This document shows, in pieces, positions 16,750 through 25,600 of a stretch of 64,000 nucleotides of DNA. How positions within the stretch are numbered: position 1 is the stretch's first letter; each line of letters opens with the position of its first letter. The stretch is from Arthrobacter humicola (GTDB lineage Bacteria > Actinomycetota > Actinomycetes > Actinomycetales > Micrococcaceae), in the NCBI RefSeq assembly GCF_022803015.1, contig NZ_JAFKON010000006.1:62001-126000 (forward strand), in the 5' to 3' direction. Under the pieces are notes generated by a model. That model did not search any database, was not told where the DNA came from, and saw only the letters and a list, made by a program, of their open reading frames with translations. The translations under genes and the position numbers were made by a program.

Positions 16750-17562
16750 CTACAAACTATCTGCGCTGTTTTCCAGCCAGCCCCGGAAAGTCTCGGTGCC
16801 GTGTCGCGCCTCCGGCACCAGGTTCAACCCCTCGCGCAGGTAGCGGCCCATCGCGCCGGGCAGTGGGAAGCGCACGAGTTGACCCTTTGCGCGGGTGGCC
16901 CGCTGCCACTCCCGGGCAAAGTCGACCATGTCTTTGGATTCCGGGCCGCCGAGGTTCAGTACCCTGTGCCGCGGGCCCGCGGCTGGAACGGGCGCCGGTT
17001 CAACGGCGGTCTCCAGCAGCACCGCGGCTGCGTCGTCCGGCGATACCGGCTGAAACCTGGCACCTCTGACCACGGGGATGATCCGCAGCTTCGAGCCGGC
17101 GCCGAACATCATCGCGAGCAATGAGTGGAACTGGGTGGCCCGGACCACCACGGTCTCGAGTCCGGACAGCTCGTAGGCGTGTTCTTTGGCAGCCTTCGAC
17201 CGGTAGAAGGAGGAGTTGCTGCGATCGCAGTTCACGATGGACAGCATGACGGCCCTGGCCGTTCCCGCGTCCTGTGCAGCGGCCAGAAGCCGCGCACCGC
17301 CGTCGGCGAAGTTCTTGCGCGCCTTCCCGGCGCGTCCTTCCAGGCAATCGATCACGACGTCGGCGCCGGCCAGGGCCGCCGATATCCCCTCTCCCGTCGT
17401 GACGTCCGCGCGGAAGTATTCCGCGCCCCGGATGTTGCCGGCGGCGCCGGCCCCTGGCGGGTTGCGGCTGAGGACGGCCACGGCGTGCCCGGCGTCGACG
17501 GCCAAGCGCACCACTTCTTGGCCCACTTGCCCGGTTCCACCGGCAACGCAGATCCTTGTCAT
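16750..17562 (-). CDS. NmrA-like NAD(P)-binding oxidoreductase (atypical SDR)
   Basis: 270 residues with an N-terminal Rossmann motif VAGGTGQVGQEVVRLA (G-x-x-G-x-x-G). LAGADVVIDCLEG and SIVNCDRSNSSFYRSKAAKE follow; the Tyr-x-x-x-Lys catalytic pair of classical SDRs is only approximated (YRSKAAKE). This pattern fits the NmrA/atypical SDR group of redox-sensing or quinone-reducing proteins. Substrate not deducible. It lies alone between the tRNA gene and a terminator. Confidence 0.82.
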   Translation of the reverse strand: MTRICVAGGTGQVGQEVVRLAVDAGHAVAVLSRNPPGAGAAGNIRGAEYFRADVTTGEGISAALAGADVVIDCLEGRAGKARKNFADGGARLLAAAQDAGTARAVMLSIVNCDRSNSSFYRSKAAKEHAYELSGLETVVVRATQFHSLLAMMFGAGSKLRIIPVVRGARFQPVSPDDAAAVLLETAVEPAPVPAAGPRHRVLNLGGPESKDMVDFAREWQRATRAKGQLVRFPLPGAMGRYLREGLNLVPEARHGTETFRGWLENSADSL

Positions 17563-17615
17563 GACCCGAGGCTACCGCAGCGAAGCCCGCCCGCGACGCT
17601 GCGGGGAAGTTAAAA

Positions 17616-17647
17616 ACCCCGGGCCGCCATCGCTGGCTGCCCGGGGT
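17616..17647 (-). terminator. Rho-independent terminator after sepX
   Basis: A 9-bp perfect stem (ACCCCGGGC/GCCCGGGGT, 14-nt loop) is followed, in the minus direction, by TTTTT at 17611-17615. It lies 24 bp past the sepX stop. Confidence 0.85.
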
Positions 17648-17670
17648 AATCTCCGGAAGGACGGGTCGGA

Positions 17671-18699
17671 TCAGGCGCGGCGCCGCTGGAGGACGTCATC
17701 CAGGTTGCTCAAGGCGCTCTGCGTCTTGCTGAGCTGCTTCGACTCAGAATCGTCGGCAATTTGCGGATCGGACGCTGCCGGTCGCGCCGAGGCCTGTTTG
17801 AGAGACGGTTTCCCTACGGCCTTCGGCGCCTCGGGAAGGTCGAGGGGCATTGGGGCTGCACGTTCGGCCTTCGGGGCTTCGACGTAGGTGGGCTTGGGAA
17901 CCTCGACGGGCTCCCAGCTGGTGCCCTCCGGTACTGCACCCGCGTCGGCTGCCATGGCCGCCGAGGCATCCCCAGAGGCGACGGCTTCAGCGAGGGCGGC
18001 CTGGCGGAGTTCCAGTGCGGTCAGCGGCTTCGGCGCGGGCTCGGGCGTGTCGCGGCCCGCTTCGGCGTCGAAGAGCGGGCTTTCCGGCCGGGCAGCGGGA
18101 CGTCCGTCGGGAAGGGAAGGGGTCTGTTCGGGCGCCGACGGCCGTGCAGGGGTGCGTTCCGGGCTGCCCATGGCTGCACGGAATGCAGCGTTCATCTTCC
18201 GCCGGCGATCGCGGACGGCAAGACGGCGAAGCAGCGCCACTGCGGCGAAGGCGCCCAGTAGGGCGGTCACCGGCAGCCAGCCTGAACCGATGCCGAAAAG
18301 TCGAAGGGCTCCGGACACCACTGCCGTGAGAAGAGCCAGGAGCCCGGCTACCGCCAGCACCAACCGCCCCCATCGAATCCGGAACGCCGGGGAGCCCGCC
18401 GCAGCAATCGGGCTCACCCGAGGGGTTGCCGCTTTGCCCGCCCCAGGCCCAGGTGTGCCGCCGGCCGGGTCTGCGCGCTGTGTGCTGATCATGGGTTTCT
18501 CCTGCTGCGCCGCCATTTTCATAACCTTCCCCGCATGTGGATCTGCTGGTTCCATGTCAATGACATCCGCCAGGAATTCGCCTGCAGGCTGCAGCTGGTG
18601 GCGTCCGTTCCGGAGAACGTAAGGCGCCACCCACACGATCCAGAGCGCAACAGCAATGACAAGGATCACAGAGCTGCTAAGAGGGAAGTCCACACTCAA
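17671..18699 (-). CDS. SepX/GlpR-like divisome membrane protein
   Basis: 342 residues. The N-terminal helix (SSSVILVIAVALWIVWVAPYVLR) is followed by GRHQLQPAGEFLADV. A second hydrophobic pair lies near residues 110-155 (LVLAVAGLLALLTAVVSG, LPVTALLGAFAAVALL), and a long disordered Pro/Ala/Glu-rich cytoplasmic tail follows. The start, architecture and neighbourhood (rimJ-like, galU, 5-formyl-THF cyclo-ligase, FmdB, SAF) match the actinobacterial SepX/GlpR proteins known to take part in division and to interact with the DivIVA/Wag31 system. Assignment rests on architecture and synteny, not on an enzyme motif. Confidence 0.72.
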   Translation of the reverse strand: MSVDFPLSSSVILVIAVALWIVWVAPYVLRNGRHQLQPAGEFLADVIDMEPADPHAGKVMKMAAQQEKPMISTQRADPAGGTPGPGAGKAATPRVSPIAAAGSPAFRIRWGRLVLAVAGLLALLTAVVSGALRLFGIGSGWLPVTALLGAFAAVALLRRLAVRDRRRKMNAAFRAAMGSPERTPARPSAPEQTPSLPDGRPAARPESPLFDAEAGRDTPEPAPKPLTALELRQAALAEAVASGDASAAMAADAGAVPEGTSWEPVEVPKPTYVEAPKAERAAPMPLDLPEAPKAVGKPSLKQASARPAASDPQIADDSESKQLSKTQSALSNLDDVLQRRRA

Positions 18700-18812
18700 A
18701 ACCGTATGAGGTATATGGGGTGCTGCCCCGCATTGTCAGGGGTGTGTCGCGCGCGCACCGGCGACTGGCCGGCGTCGGGGCGTCGTGGCTGGTCAGGCGG
18801 CTCTCACGGGCC

Positions 18813-19433
18813 TCAGGACCGGCGGGTTCTCAGCCACCGCGCGAGGAGGCCTTCAGGCACTTCCTCAGCCGTGAGCGCGAAGGTCCGGTGGTCTGCCCAT
18901 TCACCGTTGATGTGCAGGAACCGGGGCCGGAATCCCTCGTCACGAAACCCAAGTTTCTCCACCACGCGCAGGCTCGGGGCGTTCTCCGGCCTGATGTTGA
19001 TCTCCATGCGGTGCAGTCCAAGGGTGCCGAAGCAATAGTCGGTCGCCATGGCCACGGCGGTCGGGGCGATCCCCCGGCCGGCCCTTTCCTTGTCGACCCA
19101 ATAGCCAAGCGTCGCCATCATGGCCGATCCCCAGACGATCGAGGACACCGTCAGCTGCCCCACGATCACCGGCGCCTGATGGCCTGGTGTCCACTCCGTG
19201 ATTACGAACGGCAGGGCCGTGGCCTGCGCGGCCTGGGCCTTGAGCGAGCGCACCATCTGCCGGTAGTCCGGCAGGCCGCCGCCGGGGACCGGGTTCGATG
19301 CCTCCCAGGGGGCCAGCCACTCGCAGTTGCGGGACCTGAGCGCTGTCCACTCCTTGCGGTCCCGGTACCGGATCGGGCGCAACACGATGTCGCCGCTCTC
19401 CAAGGTCACCGGCCAGGTGAAGCTGCCCCCCAC
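18813..19433 (-). CDS. GNAT acetyltransferase, RimJ/RimL type
   Basis: About 206 residues. IVLRPIRYRDRKEWTALRSR is the typical RimJ/RimL opening, with LGYWVDKERAGRGIAPTAVA as the acetyl-CoA loop and NIRPENAPSLRVVEKLGFRDEG as the closing motif. It probably N-acetylates a protein amino terminus, perhaps ribosomal. The start is ambiguous: GTG at 19433 lies five bases after the galU stop, while ATG at 19487 would overlap galU by 49 bp, and neither has a clear ribosome site. It is probably translated with galU upstream. Confidence 0.85.
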   Translation of the reverse strand: MGGSFTWPVTLESGDIVLRPIRYRDRKEWTALRSRNCEWLAPWEASNPVPGGGLPDYRQMVRSLKAQAAQATALPFVITEWTPGHQAPVIVGQLTVSSIVWGSAMMATLGYWVDKERAGRGIAPTAVAMATDYCFGTLGLHRMEINIRPENAPSLRVVEKLGFRDEGFRPRFLHINGEWADHRTFALTAEEVPEGLLARWLRTRRS

Positions 19434-19438
19434 GGGAG

Positions 19439-20356
19439 TTATTTGGCGAGGCTGGGGGCCAGGCTGGACGCGAAGCCGGGCAGCCATTCGCGCAGGCCCG
19501 GGCCGAGGTCCTCACTGTCGCAGGCGAGCTGGACACAGGCCTTGAGGTAGCTGAGCTTGTCGCCGGTGTCGTAGCGGCGGCCGCGGAAGATGACGCCGTA
19601 CACGCCGTAGCCCTCGCCGGTGCCGGCCGAGAGTTCCTGCAGGGCGTCCGTGAGCTGGATTTCCCCGCCGCGGCCGGGCGCGGTGCGCTCCAGCACTTCA
19701 AAGACGGCCGGGTGCAACACGTAGCGGCCAATCACGGCCAGGTTGGACGGGGCGTCCGCCACATCGGGCTTCTCCACGAGCTGGTTGATGCGGACGTAGT
19801 CCTCACCGCCGATTGCCTCGACGTCCGCGCAGCCGTAGGCACTGATCTGGGACGGGTCCACCTCGATCAGAGCGACCACCGATCCGCCGGTCTTGGCCTG
19901 GACCTCGATCATGGTGCTGAGGAGCTCATCGCGGGCGTCAATGAGGTCATCTCCCAGGAGGACGGCGAACGGCTCCTGCCCGACGTGCTGCTTGGCCCGA
20001 AGGACGGCGTGGCCGAGACCCATGGGATCGCCCTGGCGGACGTAGTGGATGTCACCGAGGTTGCTGGCGGCCTGAATGGATTCGAGCTTCGCAGTGTCAC
20101 CCTTCGCCTCCAGGGTGGACTCCAGCGCGGGGACGCGGTCGAAGTGGTCCTCCAACGCCCGCTTGTTGCGGCCAGTGATCATCAGGATGTCGTTCAAGCC
20201 GACATTCACGGCCTCCTCGACGACGTACTGGATGGCTGGCTTGTCAACGACAGGCAGCATTTCCTTGGGCATGGCCTTTGTGGCCGGGAGAAACCTGGTA
20301 CCAAGGCCCGCGGCGGGGATAACGGCCTTGCGGACGGAAGCGATGGGTGTATTCAC
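19439..20356 (-). CDS. galU: UTP-glucose-1-phosphate uridylyltransferase
   Basis: 305 residues, the normal GalU length. It makes UDP-glucose from UTP and glucose-1-phosphate for wall polymers and glycolipids. The nucleotide-binding GLGTRFLPATKAMPKEMLP lies near residues 17-35. KPAIQYVVEEA, the VLLGDDLID metal site and GGEIQLTDAL follow. The gene is minus-strand, divergent from the 5-formyl-THF cyclo-ligase gene, and leads the minus-strand set with the rimJ-like and sepX genes. Confidence 0.95.
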   Translation of the reverse strand: MNTPIASVRKAVIPAAGLGTRFLPATKAMPKEMLPVVDKPAIQYVVEEAVNVGLNDILMITGRNKRALEDHFDRVPALESTLEAKGDTAKLESIQAASNLGDIHYVRQGDPMGLGHAVLRAKQHVGQEPFAVLLGDDLIDARDELLSTMIEVQAKTGGSVVALIEVDPSQISAYGCADVEAIGGEDYVRINQLVEKPDVADAPSNLAVIGRYVLHPAVFEVLERTAPGRGGEIQLTDALQELSAGTGEGYGVYGVIFRGRRYDTGDKLSYLKACVQLACDSEDLGPGLREWLPGFASSLAPSLAK

Positions 20357-20460
20357 ACGACTAATCTAACGGAGGGACCAATCATTGCGTAATCATTATG
20401 CGAACCGCCTGCCGGGCCCGCCGGTGCAGCGCGGCCGCAAGAGGCAGAGGACGGGCCAAG

Positions 20461-21120
20461 ATGGCGTCAAAAGAGGAAATTCGCTCCAGCCACAGGGCGG
20501 CGCGTTCCGCACTCCCGCTGGCCGCACAGGACACCGCCGCGGCGGGCATCGCCAGCCATGGGCTCGAGTGGGCCTCCGGGCTTGCCCGCCGCCAGGGCAC
20601 CTTCGCGGCGTACCTCGGGGTGGGCGCCGAACCGCCCACGCTGCCACTGCTGACTGCCCTGGTCGAGGCCGGGCACCGGGTGCTGCTGCCCGTTTGCGAA
20701 CCCGACATCGAGCTCAGCTGGGTGTACTGGACTCCCCAGTCCGGGTTTGTCCGCAGCCGGTACGCGCCCATCCAGGAGCCTGTCGGAGAGCGCCACGGCA
20801 CCGAAATCATGCGGGACGCCACCGCAATCATCCTGCCGGCCACAGCAGTGGATTTCTCGGGCAACCGAATCGGGCAAGGCGGCGGCTACTACGACAAGTT
20901 CCTTGCCGCCCTGGCTGCCATGTCCTCCGCGTCCGGCGGGGCGGACGCCGGGGCGGCCGACGCTGCAGCCGACGCTGTCGCGTTGCCGACTGCCGCCGTC
21001 GTCTATGACACGGAGGTGCTGCCCGCAGGCAGCATCCCCGCGGAGTCGTTCGACCGGAAAGTCGACACGGCGCTGACCCCGGGCGGGATCATCCGGCTCG
21101 GCCGATCCCGGCCCGCCTGA
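20461..21120 (+). CDS. 5-formyltetrahydrofolate cyclo-ligase
   Basis: 219 residues. It converts 5-formyl-THF to 5,10-methenyl-THF with ATP. The family signature appears as GNRIGQGGGYYDKFL near residues 136-150, with the preceding ILPATAVDF strand. The N-terminus KEEIRSSHRAARSALP is typical. ATG at 20461 is preferred over 20398, which would add 21 Arg/Ala-rich residues. An Ala/Asp-rich insertion (SGGADAGAADAAADAV) lies between the signature and the last strands. Confidence 0.92.
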   Translation: MASKEEIRSSHRAARSALPLAAQDTAAAGIASHGLEWASGLARRQGTFAAYLGVGAEPPTLPLLTALVEAGHRVLLPVCEPDIELSWVYWTPQSGFVRSRYAPIQEPVGERHGTEIMRDATAIILPATAVDFSGNRIGQGGGYYDKFLAALAAMSSASGGADAGAADAAADAVALPTAAVVYDTEVLPAGSIPAESFDRKVDTALTPGGIIRLGRSRPA

Positions 21121-21138
21121 TCCGAGTTCCCGCCGAGG

Positions 21139-21147
21139 TGATAGAAT
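21139..21147 (+). promoter_or_regulatory. Possible extended -10 promoter for fmdB
   Basis: TGATAGAAT fits an extended -10 (TGnTAGAAT). It begins 121 bases before the fmdB start, and no good -35 is visible. The implied untranslated leader of about 105 nt is unexplained. Confidence 0.3.
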
Positions 21148-21259
21148 TGGCACTCAGGCCCTGCGACTGCTAAGGACGGAACAGGTCGATAGACATATCG
21201 GCGGTGATCCGGACTCGGCGGCACGGGACCTGCTCGTTTGCCCCTGAGGAGGATTTCCA

Positions 21260-21511
21260 GTGCCCACGTATGCATACGCCTGCAAGGACTGCAGCCACGC
21301 CTTCGAGATCGTGCAGTCGTTCAGCGACAACTCCTTGACGTCCTGCCCCGAGTGCCAGGGCACGCTGCGCAAGAAGTTCAACAGCGTCGGCGTAGTGTTC
21401 AAGGGCTCCGGCTTCTACCGGACCGATTCGCGCGACACCAAGGGCAGCACGGTTTCCCCGGCTCGTGCAGCTCCCGCGGCCACCCCCGCGCCCGCCGCCG
21501 CGGCCAGCTAA
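21260..21511 (+). CDS. FmdB-family zinc ribbon protein
   Basis: 83 residues. The N-terminal zinc ribbon has Cys8, Cys11, Cys29 and Cys32 (ACKDCSH... SCPECQG), followed by KGSGFYRTDSRDTKG and an Ala/Pro-rich tail. This matches the widespread FmdB putative regulatory family, whose exact role is not known. GAGGAGG precedes the ATG with suitable spacing. It lies in the conserved actinobacterial cluster with 5-formyl-THF cyclo-ligase and a SAF protein. Confidence 0.93.
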   Translation: MPTYAYACKDCSHAFEIVQSFSDNSLTSCPECQGTLRKKFNSVGVVFKGSGFYRTDSRDTKGSTVSPARAAPAATPAPAAAAS

Positions 21512-21661
21512 GGCACCTGCCGGGTTGGCGCCGGCCGCCGGCTGGGCCACGGCCGGCTGATCCTGGGCATTGCCCGGCGCTGGCCCCTGCCCGCTGTGCC
21601 GTTGTCCACATAGGACGTTCCGCAGCTCCCGCCCCTCTGCGCGGATCCGTAGCGTGGCGGC

Positions 21662-22558
21662 ATGGAACTTTTCCTCACCGCGGTTTCCCCGCCTTCGTTC
21701 AACACGGCTGCCCCGGCGGCTCCTGGGCCTTCCGCGCCTTCGTTCAGGCCGTTCCGCGCCGCATTGCCTGAAGCTGGCCCCGGCCGCTGGTCCCGTACCG
21801 GGATCCACCCAACGAGCCTTCCTGCCGCCACGTTTTCCGCCGCAGGCCTTCCGTTCCGGAGCCGGATCGGTCCCGCGAAACCCCGCCGGCATCCGCCCCG
21901 GGGCCGTCCGTCGTGGCGCCGCCTGCGCGGCTGGCTGAACCGGAACCGGCGGCTTATCGCGGCCCTCCTGTTCTGCATCCCCGCCGGACTGACAGTTCAG
22001 CAACTGGCTCCAGCGCCCACTGACACTGTCGCAGCCTTCGCCGCCGCGGCCGATCTACCCGCTGGAAAGTCCCTGGGACCCGGCGATCTCAGCAGGATCA
22101 GCGTGCCACCCGGCCTTATTCCTGCGGGCAGCCCCGGCAGCGAGACCGCCTTCGAGGGAAAACAGCTGGCCGCACCGTTGCGCCAGGGCCAGCTCCTCAC
22201 CGACGCCCAGATCCTGGGACCGGGCCTGCTCGCCGGAAGCCCACGCGGCTCTGCGGCCGTGCCGCTGAGGATGGCAGATCCGGCCTCCATCCAACTCGTC
22301 TCCCCCGGGCAGCTCGTCAACGTGGTGCTCACTGCCAGCAACGGCATGGAACAACCCGGCGAAAGCCAAATCCTGGCCGAAGCCGTGCCGGTGCTCTGGA
22401 CGTCGGCGCAGGGCGGCAAGGCCAGCCCCTGGCCCGCCACTGCGGAGACTGACGGGCTGGTGGTGGTGGCAGCGACCGCCGAGCAGGCCCGAAGGCTGGC
22501 GGGCGCGTCTACCCAGGGCAAATTGTTTTTCGTGCTTGTGGCATCACCGCCGGGCTAA
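21662..22558 (+). CDS. SAF-domain (CpaB/RcpC-like) membrane protein
   Basis: 298 residues. About 95 basic, Pro-rich cytoplasmic residues precede one helix (RLIAALLFCIPAGLTVQQLA). An SAF domain follows (AAADLPAGKSLGPGDLSRIS, then RQGQLLTDAQIL), with a C-terminal part (GSAAVPLRMAD... PGQLVNVVLTA) as in CpaB/RcpC pilus-assembly proteins. Whether a Flp/Tad pilus is made cannot be judged here. The next pilus genes are not in the window. There is no obvious ribosome site at 21662. Confidence 0.82.
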   Translation: MELFLTAVSPPSFNTAAPAAPGPSAPSFRPFRAALPEAGPGRWSRTGIHPTSLPAATFSAAGLPFRSRIGPAKPRRHPPRGRPSWRRLRGWLNRNRRLIAALLFCIPAGLTVQQLAPAPTDTVAAFAAAADLPAGKSLGPGDLSRISVPPGLIPAGSPGSETAFEGKQLAAPLRQGQLLTDAQILGPGLLAGSPRGSAAVPLRMADPASIQLVSPGQLVNVVLTASNGMEQPGESQILAEAVPVLWTSAQGGKASPWPATAETDGLVVVAATAEQARRLAGASTQGKLFFVLVASPPG

Positions 22559-22654
22559 CTGTCCAGCCAGCAGGGCGTTCCCGCCGGGCCAGGGCCCGGG
22601 CAATTTGCACCGACGCGGGTTACGCCCGCAGGCTCTGGGCTGCGGGCAGCCACG

Positions 22655-25600
22655 TCAGCCCCAGTGCGGCGGCTTCTGTTCCTGGAGCCAGGCGTCGTGA
22701 TCGTAATTATCAGGCTGGTCACCCCAACGCCGGGGGTCGTCTTCCGCCGCCTTGTTCGGCAACGCACCCTCCGGAACCGTGGCCTGTGCCTCCGAACGGC
22801 GGGACGTCTCCTTCGCGGCCTCCTGGTCCGGCCCGTCGCCGGTCGGTTCCCCGGTCGATTCGCCGGTCCTCGGCCCAGCGGTGTTGGCCGCGGCCCCCGC
22901 CGCGGCGCCCGCCGCGCCGGCTTCGCGGGCGCCGGTGGCGTGGGTGTCGCCGGTGGCGCCGGTGTTGCCAGTGTCGTTCGTGTTGCCGGTGTTGCTGGTG
23001 ATGCCGTCCGCACTCATGCCGCCGGCCTCCTTACTGCCTGTATTGCCTGTCATTGCTGATGGTGGTGCCTGCCGGCGGAATTCTTGGCCAGCAGTTTCGT
23101 GGCCGCGGAACACCTGTCCCGAGGGTTCGGCCGCCACGTGGTACTCGGCGGCCCGCGCCTCGTCGATCGCCAAATGCTCGATGCCGTCGTCGAAGAACCC
23201 GTGCGATGTCCGCAGCCTGCTGGACACGACGGGCTTCTCCAACCCGAGGTAGCCGCCAATCCGGTCGGCGCAGGCCGAGGGGTCGGTGAAGACCTCTATG
23301 GTCCATAGGGGCATGTACCGCCAGCCAAGCCGCTCCAGGAGCTGCGGCCGGAGCCTGCTCCGTTCCCGGACGCTCATCCGCCGGTAGTGGCTGGTGCCAT
23401 CCGACTCGATCGCCACCGGACGGGGAATCTCCGCATCGTCCTGGCCGATCGTGGTCATCGGATCGGCGGCCGCCACCATGTTCAGGACGCCGTCGTACTG
23501 GTGCCACACGCGTGCCCCGCGGGCCCGGAGCCGGTCACCCAGGTCCGCCACGAGCGGATCGGCGCCGAGCGCCTGCTCGCTGGCCGCGGCCCGGGAGGCG
23601 GGGCTGCCAAGGTCCGTGTTGCCCGCGATCTCACGGTCCAGGAGTTCGTAGAAGTCCACGGCGCCGTGGCTGAGGCGACTGACGTCAAGGTCTTCGGGCC
23701 GGAAGCAGCTGAGCACGTGAAGGGACCGGCGGGCACGCGTCATCGCCAGGGCGAATTTTGCTCGGCCGCCTTCGGCGGAAAGCGGCCCGAGGCTGTGGAG
23801 GGTGCGCCCATGCGGGGTGCGGCCATAGCCCGGGGAAAAAATGACGTGGTCGCGGACCAGGCCCTGGGCCCGTTCCAGATCCACCACGCGGAAGGACTCG
23901 TCCCCCGCACTGAAGAAGCTGCCCAGCATGGGGTAGTTGGGCAGTTGCGCCCTGATGGCCTCGCCGATCCGGGCGGCATGGCGAAGGCTGCCGGTTACCA
24001 CGGCCAGCGATGTCCGGGGGCGGAGCCGGGCGTGTTCGAAGACGAGCTCCACCGCACGGTTGACCTCGGCAACAACCGATTCGACGCCGTCATGGTCAGC
24101 GCTGGGCAGCCCCGTGCCGTCGGGGAGGTACTCCACGCTGAGGGTACGGTCCAGCCCTGTGGCGGATTGGCCCTCCGGGAGGCGGGTGAGTTCCCCGCCG
24201 TAAAAACCCTTGCTGAGCTGGCGCACCAGGTCTTCATCGACCGCACGGTACACGGTCCTCAGGTTCCAGACCGGAAGCACGGCAGAGAGTGCCCGGAACG
24301 AGCTCTCAACGCTTTGGTAGGAGCTCTCCCCCGCGGCGAGCCGTTCGACGCCCACGGTAAAGGTCCGGGGGCTGGCGGTCTGTTCGTCGCCGAAGGCGAT
24401 GACCTGCCGGGACCGGGCGATCGCCGGGAGGACGGCCTGCAACGAGGTCGTCTCGGCGTCGAGGATCACGACGGCATCGAAGGTCTGCTCGATCGGCAGC
24501 AGGCCCGTCATGAGGTAGGGGCTGACGGACCACACCGGCACCAGTGTGGGCAGCAGCTCCTGCGCCTGGCCGCTCAGGGCTGCCAGGGTCACCCGGCCGT
24601 CCTTCAGCAGGCTGCGCAACAGCTCGGCCTGGCGGGGGTACGCCGAGATGGCAGCGCGCCAGCGCTCGGACAGGTTCCAGCGCAGCCGGGCAGCGCCGCT
24701 GGCGATATGGGCGTTGTCCGCGAGACGGTACTCCGCCTCAAGCTGGCGCAGGGCGTCGCCGTCGGACATGGCGAGGTAGTCATCGCCGCTGATCATGGCC
24801 TCCAGGGCCGACTGCCACCAGGCCAGCTCCAGTTCGGCGGTCACCGAATCCTCCGGGACCTCGCGCTCGGCAAGGTCGGCGAGAAGCTCGCCCAGGCCGT
24901 GCTCTCGCATGCTTTCGACGAGCAGCGTTCGCTCCGGAAGGGTTTCAAGGGTCGCGGTGTCGGCGACGAGCCGCCGCACCCGGGGCAGGAGTTCGTCGTA
25001 GGGTGCGCGGTCCAGGTCGCCGCCGGCGGCGGTGTGCTTGACAGCCAGGCCCAGTTCAGCCAGTTCCGCGGCGAGCTCCCGGTAAAGGCCGGTGATTTCA
25101 GCCAGCCCGGATGGCACGGCCGGGTGCCGCTGCGTGGTCGCGTAGCCGGACCATGCGGCGCGCTGTTCCTGCACGAGGACCAGGGAGCTGTGCAGGTCCG
25201 CGATGTGCACGCCGGGCCGGACGTACTCCTTGGCCACGCGGCGCAGGCGTGAGCGCTGCATGGACGGCATTTCGATCCCGCGTTCCCTGCGCCAGGCAGA
25301 GGACGCAGTGGCCGAGATCAGGTCGTGGACGGGCCGGTCAAAGATGTCGGGAGTGAACTTGTCCAGGCTTTCGCGGACGGCCACGAGAAGTTCGATCTGC
25401 TCGCCCCATTCGGCGAAGGTCCGGCCCAGCCGGATCTCTGCGTGTTCCGCCACGGCAGCCATGCGCCCGCGCAGCAACGGCAGCTTTTCCGAAACGGACT
25501 GCGCCACGCCCTGCGCTTCCTGCGTCTCCTTGCGGGTCAGCAGGCGCGCGCCGTGCCAGGGGCTGGTGGTCGACGCGCGGCTGAAGCTGCCGAGCTCGGC

